Below are positions 7,485-13,237 of a stretch of DNA of 13,237 bases, piece after piece. Position 1 is the first letter of the stretch; each line of letters starts with the position of its first letter. A program made the translations under genes and the position numbers. Source of the stretch: Zoogloeaceae bacterium (GTDB lineage: Bacteria; Pseudomonadota; Gammaproteobacteria; Burkholderiales; Rhodocyclaceae); contig JAIRLE010000010.1 in the NCBI GenBank assembly GCA_031259605.1, positions 1 to 13,237 on the forward strand. The letters are read 5' to 3'. The notes under the pieces are model-generated. The model was not told the DNA's origin, did no database searches, and saw only the letters and a program-made list of their open reading frames with translations.

Positions 7485-9119
7485 GTGTCCCATCAAAAAA
7501 TCCTCATTCTCGACTTCGGTTCCCAGGTGACGCAACTCATTGCCCGGCGTGTGCGCGAGGCGAACGTATTTTGCGAAATCCATCCCTGCGACGTTTCCGC
7601 GGAATTCATCCGCCAGTACGGCGCACGGGGCGTCATCCTTTCCGGCGGCCCCAGTTCGGTGACGGAAGGCAATACGCCCAGGGCGCCGCAAGCGGTGTTC
7701 GATCTGGGCGTGCCGGTTTTGGGCATTTGCTACGGAATGCAGACCATGGCCGCGCAGTTGGGCGGCAAGGTGATGACGGCGGAATCAGCGGGCAAGGCGC
7801 GGGAATTCGGCTACGCGGAAGTGACCGCCACGGCGCATTCTGCACTCATGGACGGCATTGCCGACGCGCGCGCCGCCGATGGCGCGGAAATCCTCAAGGT
7901 TTGGATGAGCCACGGCGATTCTGTCGTGGCGCTGCCGCCCGGTTTCGTGACGCTGGCCGCGACGCCTGCCTGCCCCATCGCCGCGATGATGGATGAAAAG
8001 CGCCGCTTCTACGGCGTGCAGTTTCACCCGGAAGTCACGCACACCGCGCAGGGACGGGCGATGCTGGAGCGTTTCGTGCGCCACATCTGCGGCTGCGGCG
8101 CGGACTGGTTCATGGGCGACTACATTGCCGAGGCCGTTGCCGCCATTCGCGCCCAGGTGGGGGAGGAGGAAGTTCTCCTTGGACTTTCCGGCGGCGTCGA
8201 TTCCTCCGTTGCCGCCGCGCTCATTCATCGCGCCATCGGCGGGCAACTGACCTGCGTGTTCGTCGATCACGGCCTGTTGCGCCTCAATGAAGGCGACATG
8301 GTGATGGAAATGTTCGCTCGTCACCTGGGCGTCAAGGTGATCCGCGTCGATGCCGCCCGCGATTTCATGGGAAAACTCAAGGGCGTTTTTGACCCGGAAC
8401 AAAAGCGCAAGATCATCGGGCATGAATTCATCGAGGTCTTCCAGCGCGAAGCGCAAAAACTCACTGCCGTCAAATGGCTGGCGCAAGGCACCATCTACCC
8501 GGACGTGATCGAATCCGCCGGAAAAAACAAGAAAGGCGCGCACACCATCAAGAGCCACCACAATGTCGGCGGCCTGCCGGAGAAGATGCGCCTGAAGCTC
8601 CTGGAACCCCTGAAGGAACTCTTCAAGGATGAAGTGCGCGAACTGGGCGTGGCGCTGGGTTTATCACGCGAAATGGTCTATCGTCATCCTTTCCCTGGCC
8701 CTGGCCTCGGCGTGCGCATCCTGGGTGAAATCAAACCCGAATACGCCCGCCTGCTGCAACAGGCCGACGCCATTTTCATCGACGAATTACGCGCCGCCAC
8801 GGCAAGCGCGGCGGACGCCGCCGCCGGCCTGTGCGCCACCGATGATGTCGGCAAAAACTGGCACGACCTCACGAGCCAGGCGTTTGCCGTCTTCCTGCCG
8901 GTGAAGAGCGTCGGCGTCATGGGCGACGGTCGCACCTACGAACATGTCGTGGCGCTACGCGCCGTCGTCACCAGCGACTTCATGACCGCCCACTGGGCGC
9001 GCCTGCCCTTCGACCTTCTTGCCCGGGTCTCCAACCGCATCATCAACGAAGCGCGCGGCCTGAACCGCGTGGTCTATGACATTTCCGGAAAACCGCCGGC
9101 GACCATCGAGTGGGAATGA
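7485..9119 (+). CDS. guaA: GMP synthase (glutamine-hydrolysing)
   Basis: This 544-residue enzyme converts XMP to GMP using ATP and glutamine. The class I glutamine amidotransferase domain (about 1-200) has nucleophile Cys82 in GICYGMQ and His181/Glu183 in FHPEVTHT. The ATP pyrophosphatase domain has the PP-loop LGLSGGVDSS (232-241). The C-terminal dimerisation domain ends in the invariant SGKPPATIEWE. The GTG start at 7485 gives the standard N-terminus (MSHQKILILDFGSQ). No clear ribosome binding site lies in the 52-base gap after the MerR-type gene. An Ala-rich insertion at about residues 432-460 makes the protein longer than the 525-residue E. coli enzyme. Betaproteobacterial GuaA often has an insertion here (recalled, not checked). 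The stop overlaps the start of the following methyltransferase. Confidence 0.97.
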   Translation: MSHQKILILDFGSQVTQLIARRVREANVFCEIHPCDVSAEFIRQYGARGVILSGGPSSVTEGNTPRAPQAVFDLGVPVLGICYGMQTMAAQLGGKVMTAESAGKAREFGYAEVTATAHSALMDGIADARAADGAEILKVWMSHGDSVVALPPGFVTLAATPACPIAAMMDEKRRFYGVQFHPEVTHTAQGRAMLERFVRHICGCGADWFMGDYIAEAVAAIRAQVGEEEVLLGLSGGVDSSVAAALIHRAIGGQLTCVFVDHGLLRLNEGDMVMEMFARHLGVKVIRVDAARDFMGKLKGVFDPEQKRKIIGHEFIEVFQREAQKLTAVKWLAQGTIYPDVIESAGKNKKGAHTIKSHHNVGGLPEKMRLKLLEPLKELFKDEVRELGVALGLSREMVYRHPFPGPGLGVRILGEIKPEYARLLQQADAIFIDELRAATASAADAAAGLCATDDVGKNWHDLTSQAFAVFLPVKSVGVMGDGRTYEHVVALRAVVTSDFMTAHWARLPFDLLARVSNRIINEARGLNRVVYDISGKPPATIEWE

Positions 9120-10012
9120 TGACGGCGTCTGTCAAACCCTTCGTAAAGTGGGCAGGCGGCAAAGCGCAGATTCTGGATGAGATTCGCCGTCTATATCCAT
9201 CGGGGTTGGGAACGGCAATTACAAAGTATGCGGAACCGTTCGTCGGCGGCGGCGCGGTGCTTTTTGACGTTCTTGGCAAATATCGGTTCGAGGCGGCATA
9301 CATCAGTGATATCAACCGCGAGCTGATCGCGACATACAGGCATATCCGGGATGATGTTGAGGAACTCGTTGACCGTCTTCGGATAATGGAGCAGGCGTAT
9401 CTTCTGATTCCATATGACGCTCGCAAGACATGCTATTACGAAAAGCGAGACCGCTTCAACGAACTCAAGGCGAAAACCGATACAAGTGTTGAAGTGGCGG
9501 CGCTATTCATTTTCCTGAATCGAACCTGCTTCAACGGGCTTTATCGTGTGAACAGCAAGGGCGGGTTCAATGTTCCGATGGGGCGCTACAAGAACCCCGC
9601 CATTTGCGACGAGCGCAATTTGCGGGCTGTTTCTGAACGCTTGGGGAATGTTGAAATTGTTTGCGGTGACTACAAGGAATCCCGCAGGTTCATCGACAAG
9701 AAGACATTTGTCTATTTTGATCCGCCATATCGTCCGCTTTCCGCAACAGCGAGCTTTACGTCATATGCCCAAGACGGCTTTGATGACAGGAAACAGGTGG
9801 AACTTGCCCGGTTCATCAAGGAATCAAGTCGCAATGGCGCGTATGTCGTCGCCAGCAATTCCGATCCGAAGAACACGAATGAAAGCGACAACTTTTTTGA
9901 CGAACTATATGACTCGCTGTCCATAGCGCGCGTTTTTGCAAGCAGGGCCATCAATTCGGCAGGCGGCAAACGCGGCCATGTAAGCGAATTATTGATTTCA
10001 AACCATGCATGA
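9116..10012 (+). CDS. DNA adenine N6-methyltransferase, Dam/DpnM (D12 class), probable orphan
   Basis: This 298-residue D12-class methyltransferase transfers a methyl group from S-adenosylmethionine to N6 of adenine. Visible motifs are the N-terminal KWAGGK (11-16), the SAM-binding EPFVGGGAV (about 40-48), and catalytic DPPY at 202-205 followed by PLSATASFTSY, which resembles Dam and DpnM and suggests GATC as target (inferred). The ATG at 9116 overlaps the guaA stop. ATG 9119 and GTG 9110 are alternatives. Two sampled 60-base lines inside have about 48-50% GC, against about 62% in a guaA line, and codon use differs, so recent acquisition is likely. No restriction endonuclease gene lies on either side, so it is an orphan within this window. 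A 9-bp direct repeat brackets the coding sequence (9119-9127 and 10009-10017). It converges on hpnC with 23 bases between the stops. Confidence 0.92.
   Translation: MMTASVKPFVKWAGGKAQILDEIRRLYPSGLGTAITKYAEPFVGGGAVLFDVLGKYRFEAAYISDINRELIATYRHIRDDVEELVDRLRIMEQAYLLIPYDARKTCYYEKRDRFNELKAKTDTSVEVAALFIFLNRTCFNGLYRVNSKGGFNVPMGRYKNPAICDERNLRAVSERLGNVEIVCGDYKESRRFIDKKTFVYFDPPYRPLSATASFTSYAQDGFDDRKQVELARFIKESSRNGAYVVASNSDPKNTNESDNFFDELYDSLSIARVFASRAINSAGGKRGHVSELLISNHA
9119..9127. repeat. 9-bp direct repeat, left copy (ATGACGGCG)
   Basis: ATGACGGCG here, at the guaA stop and methyltransferase start, is repeated exactly at 10009-10017 around the methyltransferase stop. The pair brackets the low-GC gene as a target duplication or recombination junction would. 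Confidence 0.6.
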
Positions 10013-10017
10013 CGGCG
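10009..10017. repeat. 9-bp direct repeat, right copy (ATGACGGCG)
   Basis: This is an exact copy of the nonamer at 9119-9127. Its last five bases form the left arm of the small hairpin at 10013-10028. Confidence 0.6.
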
Positions 10018-10028
10018 CGATAACGCCG
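10013..10028. terminator. Weak hairpin between convergent genes, possible terminator
   Basis: CGGCG (10013-10017) and CGCCG (10024-10028) can pair around a six-base loop. The hairpin lies in the 23-base gap between the methyltransferase and hpnC stops. There is no T-run on the plus strand beyond CTTCTT, so termination efficiency is doubtful. Confidence 0.3.
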
Positions 10029-10035
10029 CGCTTCT

Positions 10036-10902
10036 TCATTCCGATTTCCGATTCCCGTTCCCTGATTCCCGATCCAGCAGCGCGCGTTTTGCCATGCACA
10101 GCCAATCCAGCGCTTTCAATGTTGGGCGATGGCGGAAAATATCGTAGTGGGCGTTTTGTATCTTTTCCAGGATGCGCAAGCCACCTTGCACGGTCAGGCG
10201 AATCTCCCAGCCCAGGCGTCCCGGCAGTTCGCGCGCCAGCGGCGCGCCCAGGCGCATCAGGAGGCGCGCGCGTTCCACCTCGAAGCGCATCAGCGCGCAA
10301 AATTCCGGCGTGCGGCGTCCGGCGGCAATGTCGGCTTCGTCGACGCCGAAGCGCCGCAAATCCGCCTGCGGCAGATACACGCGCCCTTTTTGCCAGTCCA
10401 CCGCCACATCCTGCCAGAAATTGATGATCTGCAAGGCCGAGCAAATGGCGTCCGAACGCCGCAGGTCCGCAGCCGTCGGCGTACCGCGCAGATGCAGGAT
10501 CAGGCGTCCCACCGGATTGGCGGAGCGGCGGCAATAGTCCAGCAACTCCGGGAAATCCGCGTAACGCCGCTTGCGCACATCCTGCGAAAATGCCGACAGC
10601 AGATCGCGGAAATACTGTACCGGCAGCCGATACCGCCGAATCACCGTCATCAGCCGCTGGAAAAGTTGCGGCTCCGGCCCCGTCTCCGCCAGGAATTCCG
10701 TTCCTTCCGCCAGCGCCCGCTCGATGCGTTCCAGCGCGGCATCGAATGCCGCCAGTTGCCGCAACCTGGTTTCCGGCGGCGCGTCGCCTTCATCGGCAAT
10801 GTCATCCGCCATGCGCGCAAAGCGATAAATCTCCGCTATCGGCGCGCGCAACGCCCTGGGCAACAGCAGGGAAGCAACCGGGAAATTTTCGTAGTGATCC
10901 AT
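10036..10902 (-). CDS. hpnC: Squalene synthase HpnC (hydroxysqualene synthase)
   Basis: This 288-residue squalene/phytoene synthase-family protein belongs to the hopanoid route in which HpnD makes presqualene diphosphate, HpnC converts it to hydroxysqualene and HpnE reduces that to squalene. The N-terminus DHYENFPVASLLLP is typical of HpnC and unlike HpnD. The two Asp-rich prenyl-diphosphate/Mg motifs are DDIADE (33-38) and the QDVAVDW stretch (Asp165, Asp169, in NFWQDVAVDWQKGRVYLP). AAGGAA at 10913-10918 lies ten bases before the start. Neither hpnD nor hpnE is adjacent, although these three usually cluster. Upstream on the same strand are a small membrane protein and tldD. The last dozen residues (RESGNGNRKSE) are encoded by a decayed heptad repeat, so the C-terminus is probably not native. 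Confidence 0.9.
   Translation of the reverse strand: MDHYENFPVASLLLPRALRAPIAEIYRFARMADDIADEGDAPPETRLRQLAAFDAALERIERALAEGTEFLAETGPEPQLFQRLMTVIRRYRLPVQYFRDLLSAFSQDVRKRRYADFPELLDYCRRSANPVGRLILHLRGTPTAADLRRSDAICSALQIINFWQDVAVDWQKGRVYLPQADLRRFGVDEADIAAGRRTPEFCALMRFEVERARLLMRLGAPLARELPGRLGWEIRLTVQGGLRILEKIQNAHYDIFRHRPTLKALDWLCMAKRALLDRESGNGNRKSE
10043..10077. repeat. Degenerate heptad repeat at the 3' end of hpnC, 5 units
   Basis: Units GATTTCC, GATTCCC, GTTCCCT, GATTCCC and GATCCAG start at 10043, 10050, 10057, 10064 and 10071, with exact 7-base spacing. The unit family and strand orientation match the array at 1-135. The block lies inside the end of the hpnC coding sequence, stopping five bases before its stop codon. 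Confidence 0.8.
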
Positions 10903-10930
10903 CCGCGCCGGGTTCCTTGCCGGATCCGCC

Positions 10931-11362
10931 TCAGCACCAGCGCACCAACAGCAGCATGGCGACGCCGCCCAGCGATTCGGCGGCCAGCACGCAGATCAGG
11001 GTAATCCAGGCGCGGCGGCGGATTTCCTCTTGCGCGCGCCGCTCTTTGCGCGCATTGATGTAATTCACCAGGCAACCCATGCCATAGACCATGGCAATGC
11101 CAAAGGCAAAAAGAAGATAGATGAGCAGAAGATACTGACCATTGCCCAGGACACGGCAATACCGCTCGGTGCGCACGCCCCACAGGTGCATCAGGCTGTC
11201 GTAGCGCAGGGCGATGCCCATGCCGTAATAGATTTCCAGACCGAAGAGCGCCAGCACCAGGACGACCAGCCAGGTGCTCGATTCCATAAGCATGTCAAGG
11301 AAGTCGCGCGCCTCCAGTTTGAGTTCGTAGCAAAAGTCGTCCCACCAGCGTTGCAGGCTCAT
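10931..11362 (-). CDS. Small membrane protein of unknown function, three predicted helices
   Basis: I do not recognise this 143-residue protein. It has an amphipathic, acidic N-terminus (1-29) and three hydrophobic segments at about 30-52 (WLVVLVLALFGLEIYYGMGI), 77-101 (YLLLIYLLFAFGIAMVYGMG) and 118-140. A basic stretch, ARKERRAQEEIRRR, lies between helices two and three. No signal peptide, cysteine motif or catalytic motif is evident. Its start overlaps the tldD stop as ATGA, so translation is probably coupled, and hpnC starts 28 bases downstream of its stop. The overlapping start and well-ordered helices make it a real gene. It may serve an envelope or membrane role alongside hopanoid synthesis, but that is only guilt by association. 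Confidence 0.8.
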   Translation of the reverse strand: MSLQRWWDDFCYELKLEARDFLDMLMESSTWLVVLVLALFGLEIYYGMGIALRYDSLMHLWGVRTERYCRVLGNGQYLLLIYLLFAFGIAMVYGMGCLVNYINARKERRAQEEIRRRAWITLICVLAAESLGGVAMLLLVRWC

Positions 11363-12852
11363 AGCGAAGTTCCGCCCACCGTAATGCCGTCCAGGCGCAG
11401 GGTGGGCAACCCCACCCCCACAGGAACGCTCTGTCCTTCCTTGCCGCAGGATCCGACGCCGGTATCCAGCGCCATATCGTTGCCGATCCGGGTGATGCGG
11501 GTCATGGCTTCCGGACCGTTGCCGATCAGGGTTGCGCCCTTTATCGGGGCCGTCACCTTGCCGTCCTCGATCAGATAGGCTTCGTTCATGGAAAAAACGA
11601 ACTTGCCGCTGGTGATATCCACCTGCCCGCCGCCGAAATTGGCGGCATAGATTCCTTTCTTCACCGAACGGATAATTTCCTCCGGCGCGTGTTCCCCGGC
11701 AAGCATGTAGGTGTTCGTCATGCGCGGCAGCGGCAGATGCGCGAAGGACTCGCGCCGTCCGTTGCCGGTGGGGGGAACACCCAGCAGGCGGGCGTTGAGG
11801 CCATCTTGCAGGTAGCGCCTCAGGATGCCGTCCTCGATCAGCGTGGTCGCCTGCGTGGGCTGGCCCTCGTCGTCGATGGAAAGCGAGCCGCGCCGCTCCG
11901 GCAAGCTGCCGTCGTCGATTACCGTCACGCCCGGCGCGGCGACCCGTTCGCCGACGCGTCCCGAAAAGACGGAACTTCCCTTGCGGTTGAAATCGCCTTC
12001 CAGCCCATGCCCCACGGCTTCATGCAGCAGGATACCCGGCCATCCGGGTCCCAGCACCACATCCATGACGCCTGCGGGCGCGGGACGTGCGTCCAGGTTG
12101 ATCACCGCCTGACGCACGGCCTTTTCCGCATAATCCTGCAAGCGCGCGTCGCTGAAATACGCATAATCCAGACGCCCGCCGCCGCCCGCCGAACCCTGTT
12201 CGCGCCGTCCCTTGTCCTCGACGATGACGCTTAGCGAAACCCGCACCAAGGGCCGCACATCGGCGGCAAGTCGGCCATCGGAGGCGGCCACCAGCACCAC
12301 CTTCCATTCCCCGGCCAGCCCCGCCATCACCTGGCGCACACGCGGGTCGGCGGCGCGGGCGAAACTTTCCAGACGCTCCAGCAGGCGCACCTTGGCTTCG
12401 GCAGGCAGCGACGTCAACGGATCGGCGGCGGCATACAACGGTGGCGGCAAGGGACGCGCGTCCAGGGATGTGGCCTCGCCCAACCGCTGTCCGCCGATTT
12501 CCTTCGCGTCCTGCCCGGAGCCGCCAATGGCGCGCACACTTGCCGCCGCATCCGTCAGCGCCGCCAACGTTATATCATCGGAATAGGCAAAGGCGGTTTT
12601 TTCGCCATAGAGGGCGCGCACGCCCACGCCCTGATCGATGTGGAAACTGCCCGCCTTGACCATACCCTCATCGAGGCTCCAGGATTCAAAACGGGCATAT
12701 TGGAAATACAGATCGGCATAATCCACCCGCCGTGTCATGATGCGCCCCAGAATCGTCCGCAAATGGGAATCGTCAAGGCCGCAAGGCGTCAGCAGACATT
12801 GCCTTGCCTGGGAGAAAAGGTCGGGAACACCGGGAAACACAGGAGAATTCAT
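11359..12852 (-). CDS. tldD: Metalloprotease TldD
   Basis: This 497-residue TldD subunit of the TldD/TldE protease processes small peptides (microcin maturation, CcdA degradation in E. coli). The N-terminal domain contains YADLYFQYARFESWSLDEG (about 45-63). The zinc motif HEAVGH is at 277-282 in LLHEAVGHGLEGD, and the C-terminal domain has Cys469 in SCGKEGQSVPVGVG, matching the conserved Cys ligand region. FAHLPLPRMTNTYM is also conserved. The start at 12852 gives MNSPVFPGVPD. The frame stays open to 13146, but the extra 98 residues translate palindromic repeats and are rejected. Length is slightly above the 481 of E. coli. No tldE is in the window; the pair is usually unlinked. The gene heads the leftward group tldD, membrane protein, hpnC. 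Confidence 0.95.
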   Translation of the reverse strand: MNSPVFPGVPDLFSQARQCLLTPCGLDDSHLRTILGRIMTRRVDYADLYFQYARFESWSLDEGMVKAGSFHIDQGVGVRALYGEKTAFAYSDDITLAALTDAAASVRAIGGSGQDAKEIGGQRLGEATSLDARPLPPPLYAAADPLTSLPAEAKVRLLERLESFARAADPRVRQVMAGLAGEWKVVLVAASDGRLAADVRPLVRVSLSVIVEDKGRREQGSAGGGGRLDYAYFSDARLQDYAEKAVRQAVINLDARPAPAGVMDVVLGPGWPGILLHEAVGHGLEGDFNRKGSSVFSGRVGERVAAPGVTVIDDGSLPERRGSLSIDDEGQPTQATTLIEDGILRRYLQDGLNARLLGVPPTGNGRRESFAHLPLPRMTNTYMLAGEHAPEEIIRSVKKGIYAANFGGGQVDITSGKFVFSMNEAYLIEDGKVTAPIKGATLIGNGPEAMTRITRIGNDMALDTGVGSCGKEGQSVPVGVGLPTLRLDGITVGGTSL

Positions 12853-12890
12853 AGGCGCTTCATCTCGAATGCCACAAACGGCAAACGGAC

Positions 12891-12917
12891 ATTCTACGCG
12901 AAAGCCAGACCTGTGAC
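12891..12917 (-). promoter_or_regulatory. Candidate promoter for tldD
   Basis: On the minus strand TAGAAT (12891-12896) is a five-of-six match to the -10 box, and its near edge is 38 bases upstream of the tldD ATG. The best -35 is GTCACA (12912-12917), four of six, with a short 15-base spacer. The position is plausible and the match modest. Confidence 0.3.
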
Positions 12918-13000
12918 CGCGCACACTCAAAAGAGTGCGGGCAATGAATACTCGTTTTTTCCCTCGCCCACCGCGCGGGAGAGAAAAAGGCGCAAGGGTT

Positions 13001-13026
13001 CCCTTCTCCCGCTTCGCGGGAGAGGG
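13001..13026. repeat. REP-like palindrome, copy 2
   Basis: The right arm GCGGGAGAGGG (13016-13026) pairs with the left arm ending TCTCCCGC at 13012 across a TTC loop, with one extra T in the left arm. The core is the same as at 2991-3015. Confidence 0.8.
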
Positions 13027-13113
13027 TTTGACCGTAGGCGCATTGTCCCAGACACCCTGATTTTTGCGGCTTCGCCAGAGGCACGACACCTTCTCTCGCT
13101 CCGAAGGGGTACG

Positions 13114-13133
13114 CTCTCCCGCAAGCGGGAGAG
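13114..13133. repeat. REP-like palindrome, copy 3
   Basis: Perfect 9-bp arms CTCTCCCGC (13114-13122) and GCGGGAGAG (13125-13133) surround an AA centre. The right arm continues GG, as in the other copies. Confidence 0.8.
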
Positions 13134-13144
13134 GGAGGCGTTCC

Positions 13145-13237
13145 ATGCGGGCAGCCGCAAACTTCCTGTCTTCCGGGATGAATCACGCGATGAACAGGAA
13201 GCGCTTTTCAGGCTCCGGCCCTGAGCGCGGGGCAGGG
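13145..13237 (+). CDS. Possible 5' end of a gene running off the right edge
   Basis: From ATG 13145 the frame is open to the window end (31 codons), starting MRAAANFLSSGMN. GGGAGG at 13133-13138 sits six bases before the ATG, which is a good ribosome binding site position. That purine run is also part of the palindromic repeat arm, so it may be accidental. The residues are not recognisable and codon use is not informative at this length. It would be divergent from tldD. Confidence 0.2.
   Translation, partial: MRAAANFLSSGMNHAMNRKRFSGSGPERGAG

Larger units (their letters stand above)
12853..13237. other. Noncoding right-end region upstream of tldD with clustered palindromes
   Basis: This 385-base stretch has no confident gene. 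It holds a short hairpin (CACTC 12924-12928 with GAGTG 12933-12937), a T-run at 12955-12960, and one degenerate (12961-12983) and two good copies of the CTCTCCCGC palindrome. An 8-bp inverted repeat (CTTCCTGT 13162-13169, ACAGGAAG 13194-13201) lies near the end. The tldD promoter should lie at its left side. Confidence 0.7.

Noticed and set aside
9116..10012. Complete restriction-modification system
   Set aside because: Only the methyltransferase is present; guaA and hpnC flank it directly and no endonuclease-like frame is seen on either strand.
12853..13146. 98-codon N-terminal extension of tldD
   Set aside because: The extension translates palindromic repeats; the conserved TldD N-terminus begins near residue 1 of the 12852 start.
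13183..13236. 3' end of a minus-strand gene entering from the right (a frame ending RFLFIA then TGA)
   Set aside because: Only 17 codons are visible, with no recognisable family ending; the opposite-strand frame from 13145 is equally possible.

Overview
The window looks like an ordinary chromosomal stretch, with a few accessory marks, of a GC-rich (about 60%) proteobacterium. It is most likely a betaproteobacterium. The reasons are the pheS-pheT-ihfA-MerR-type regulator cluster, a GuaA with an extra C-terminal segment of the kind I associate with that class, a hopanoid-pathway HpnC, and TldD. Genus cannot be fixed from the sequence alone.

Layout. Positions 1-135 are a perfect-period heptanucleotide tandem repeat of 19 units, 16 of which carry GATC. 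It runs directly into the start codon of a MoeB/ThiF-type adenylyltransferase (136-888). That gene overlaps by ATGA a membrane O-acyltransferase with a C-terminal SGNH domain (885-2950). The acyltransferase is split by a frameshift in a run of ten G (2009-2018), so as read here it is off or truncated. After a 190-base gap holding a palindromic repeat comes the plus-strand housekeeping block pheS (3140-4180), pheT (4211-6577), ihfA (6640-6963), a MerR-family regulator (6947-7432) and guaA (7485-9119).

A Dam/DpnM-type adenine methyltransferase (9116-10012) follows, overlapping the guaA stop. Its GC is clearly lower than that of its neighbours, and a 9-bp direct repeat flanks it, so it looks like an acquired orphan. 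The right third is transcribed leftward: tldD (12852 to 11359), an unrecognised three-helix membrane protein coupled by ATGA (11362 to 10931), and hpnC (10902 to 10036), which converges on the methyltransferase. The last residues of HpnC are encoded by a decayed block of the same heptad family seen at the left edge. The right end (12853-13237) is noncoding, with a cluster of palindromic repeats and possibly the start of a gene running off the window.

Functionally this is mostly core metabolism: Moco or thiamine sulfur-carrier activation, Phe-tRNA charging, the IHF alpha subunit, GMP synthesis, squalene/hopanoid synthesis, and TldD/TldE peptide processing. The items worth checking are the probably phase-variable acyltransferase, the orphan methyltransferase cassette inserted behind guaA, and the dense GATC heptad array. 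I do not see a clear undescribed multigene system.
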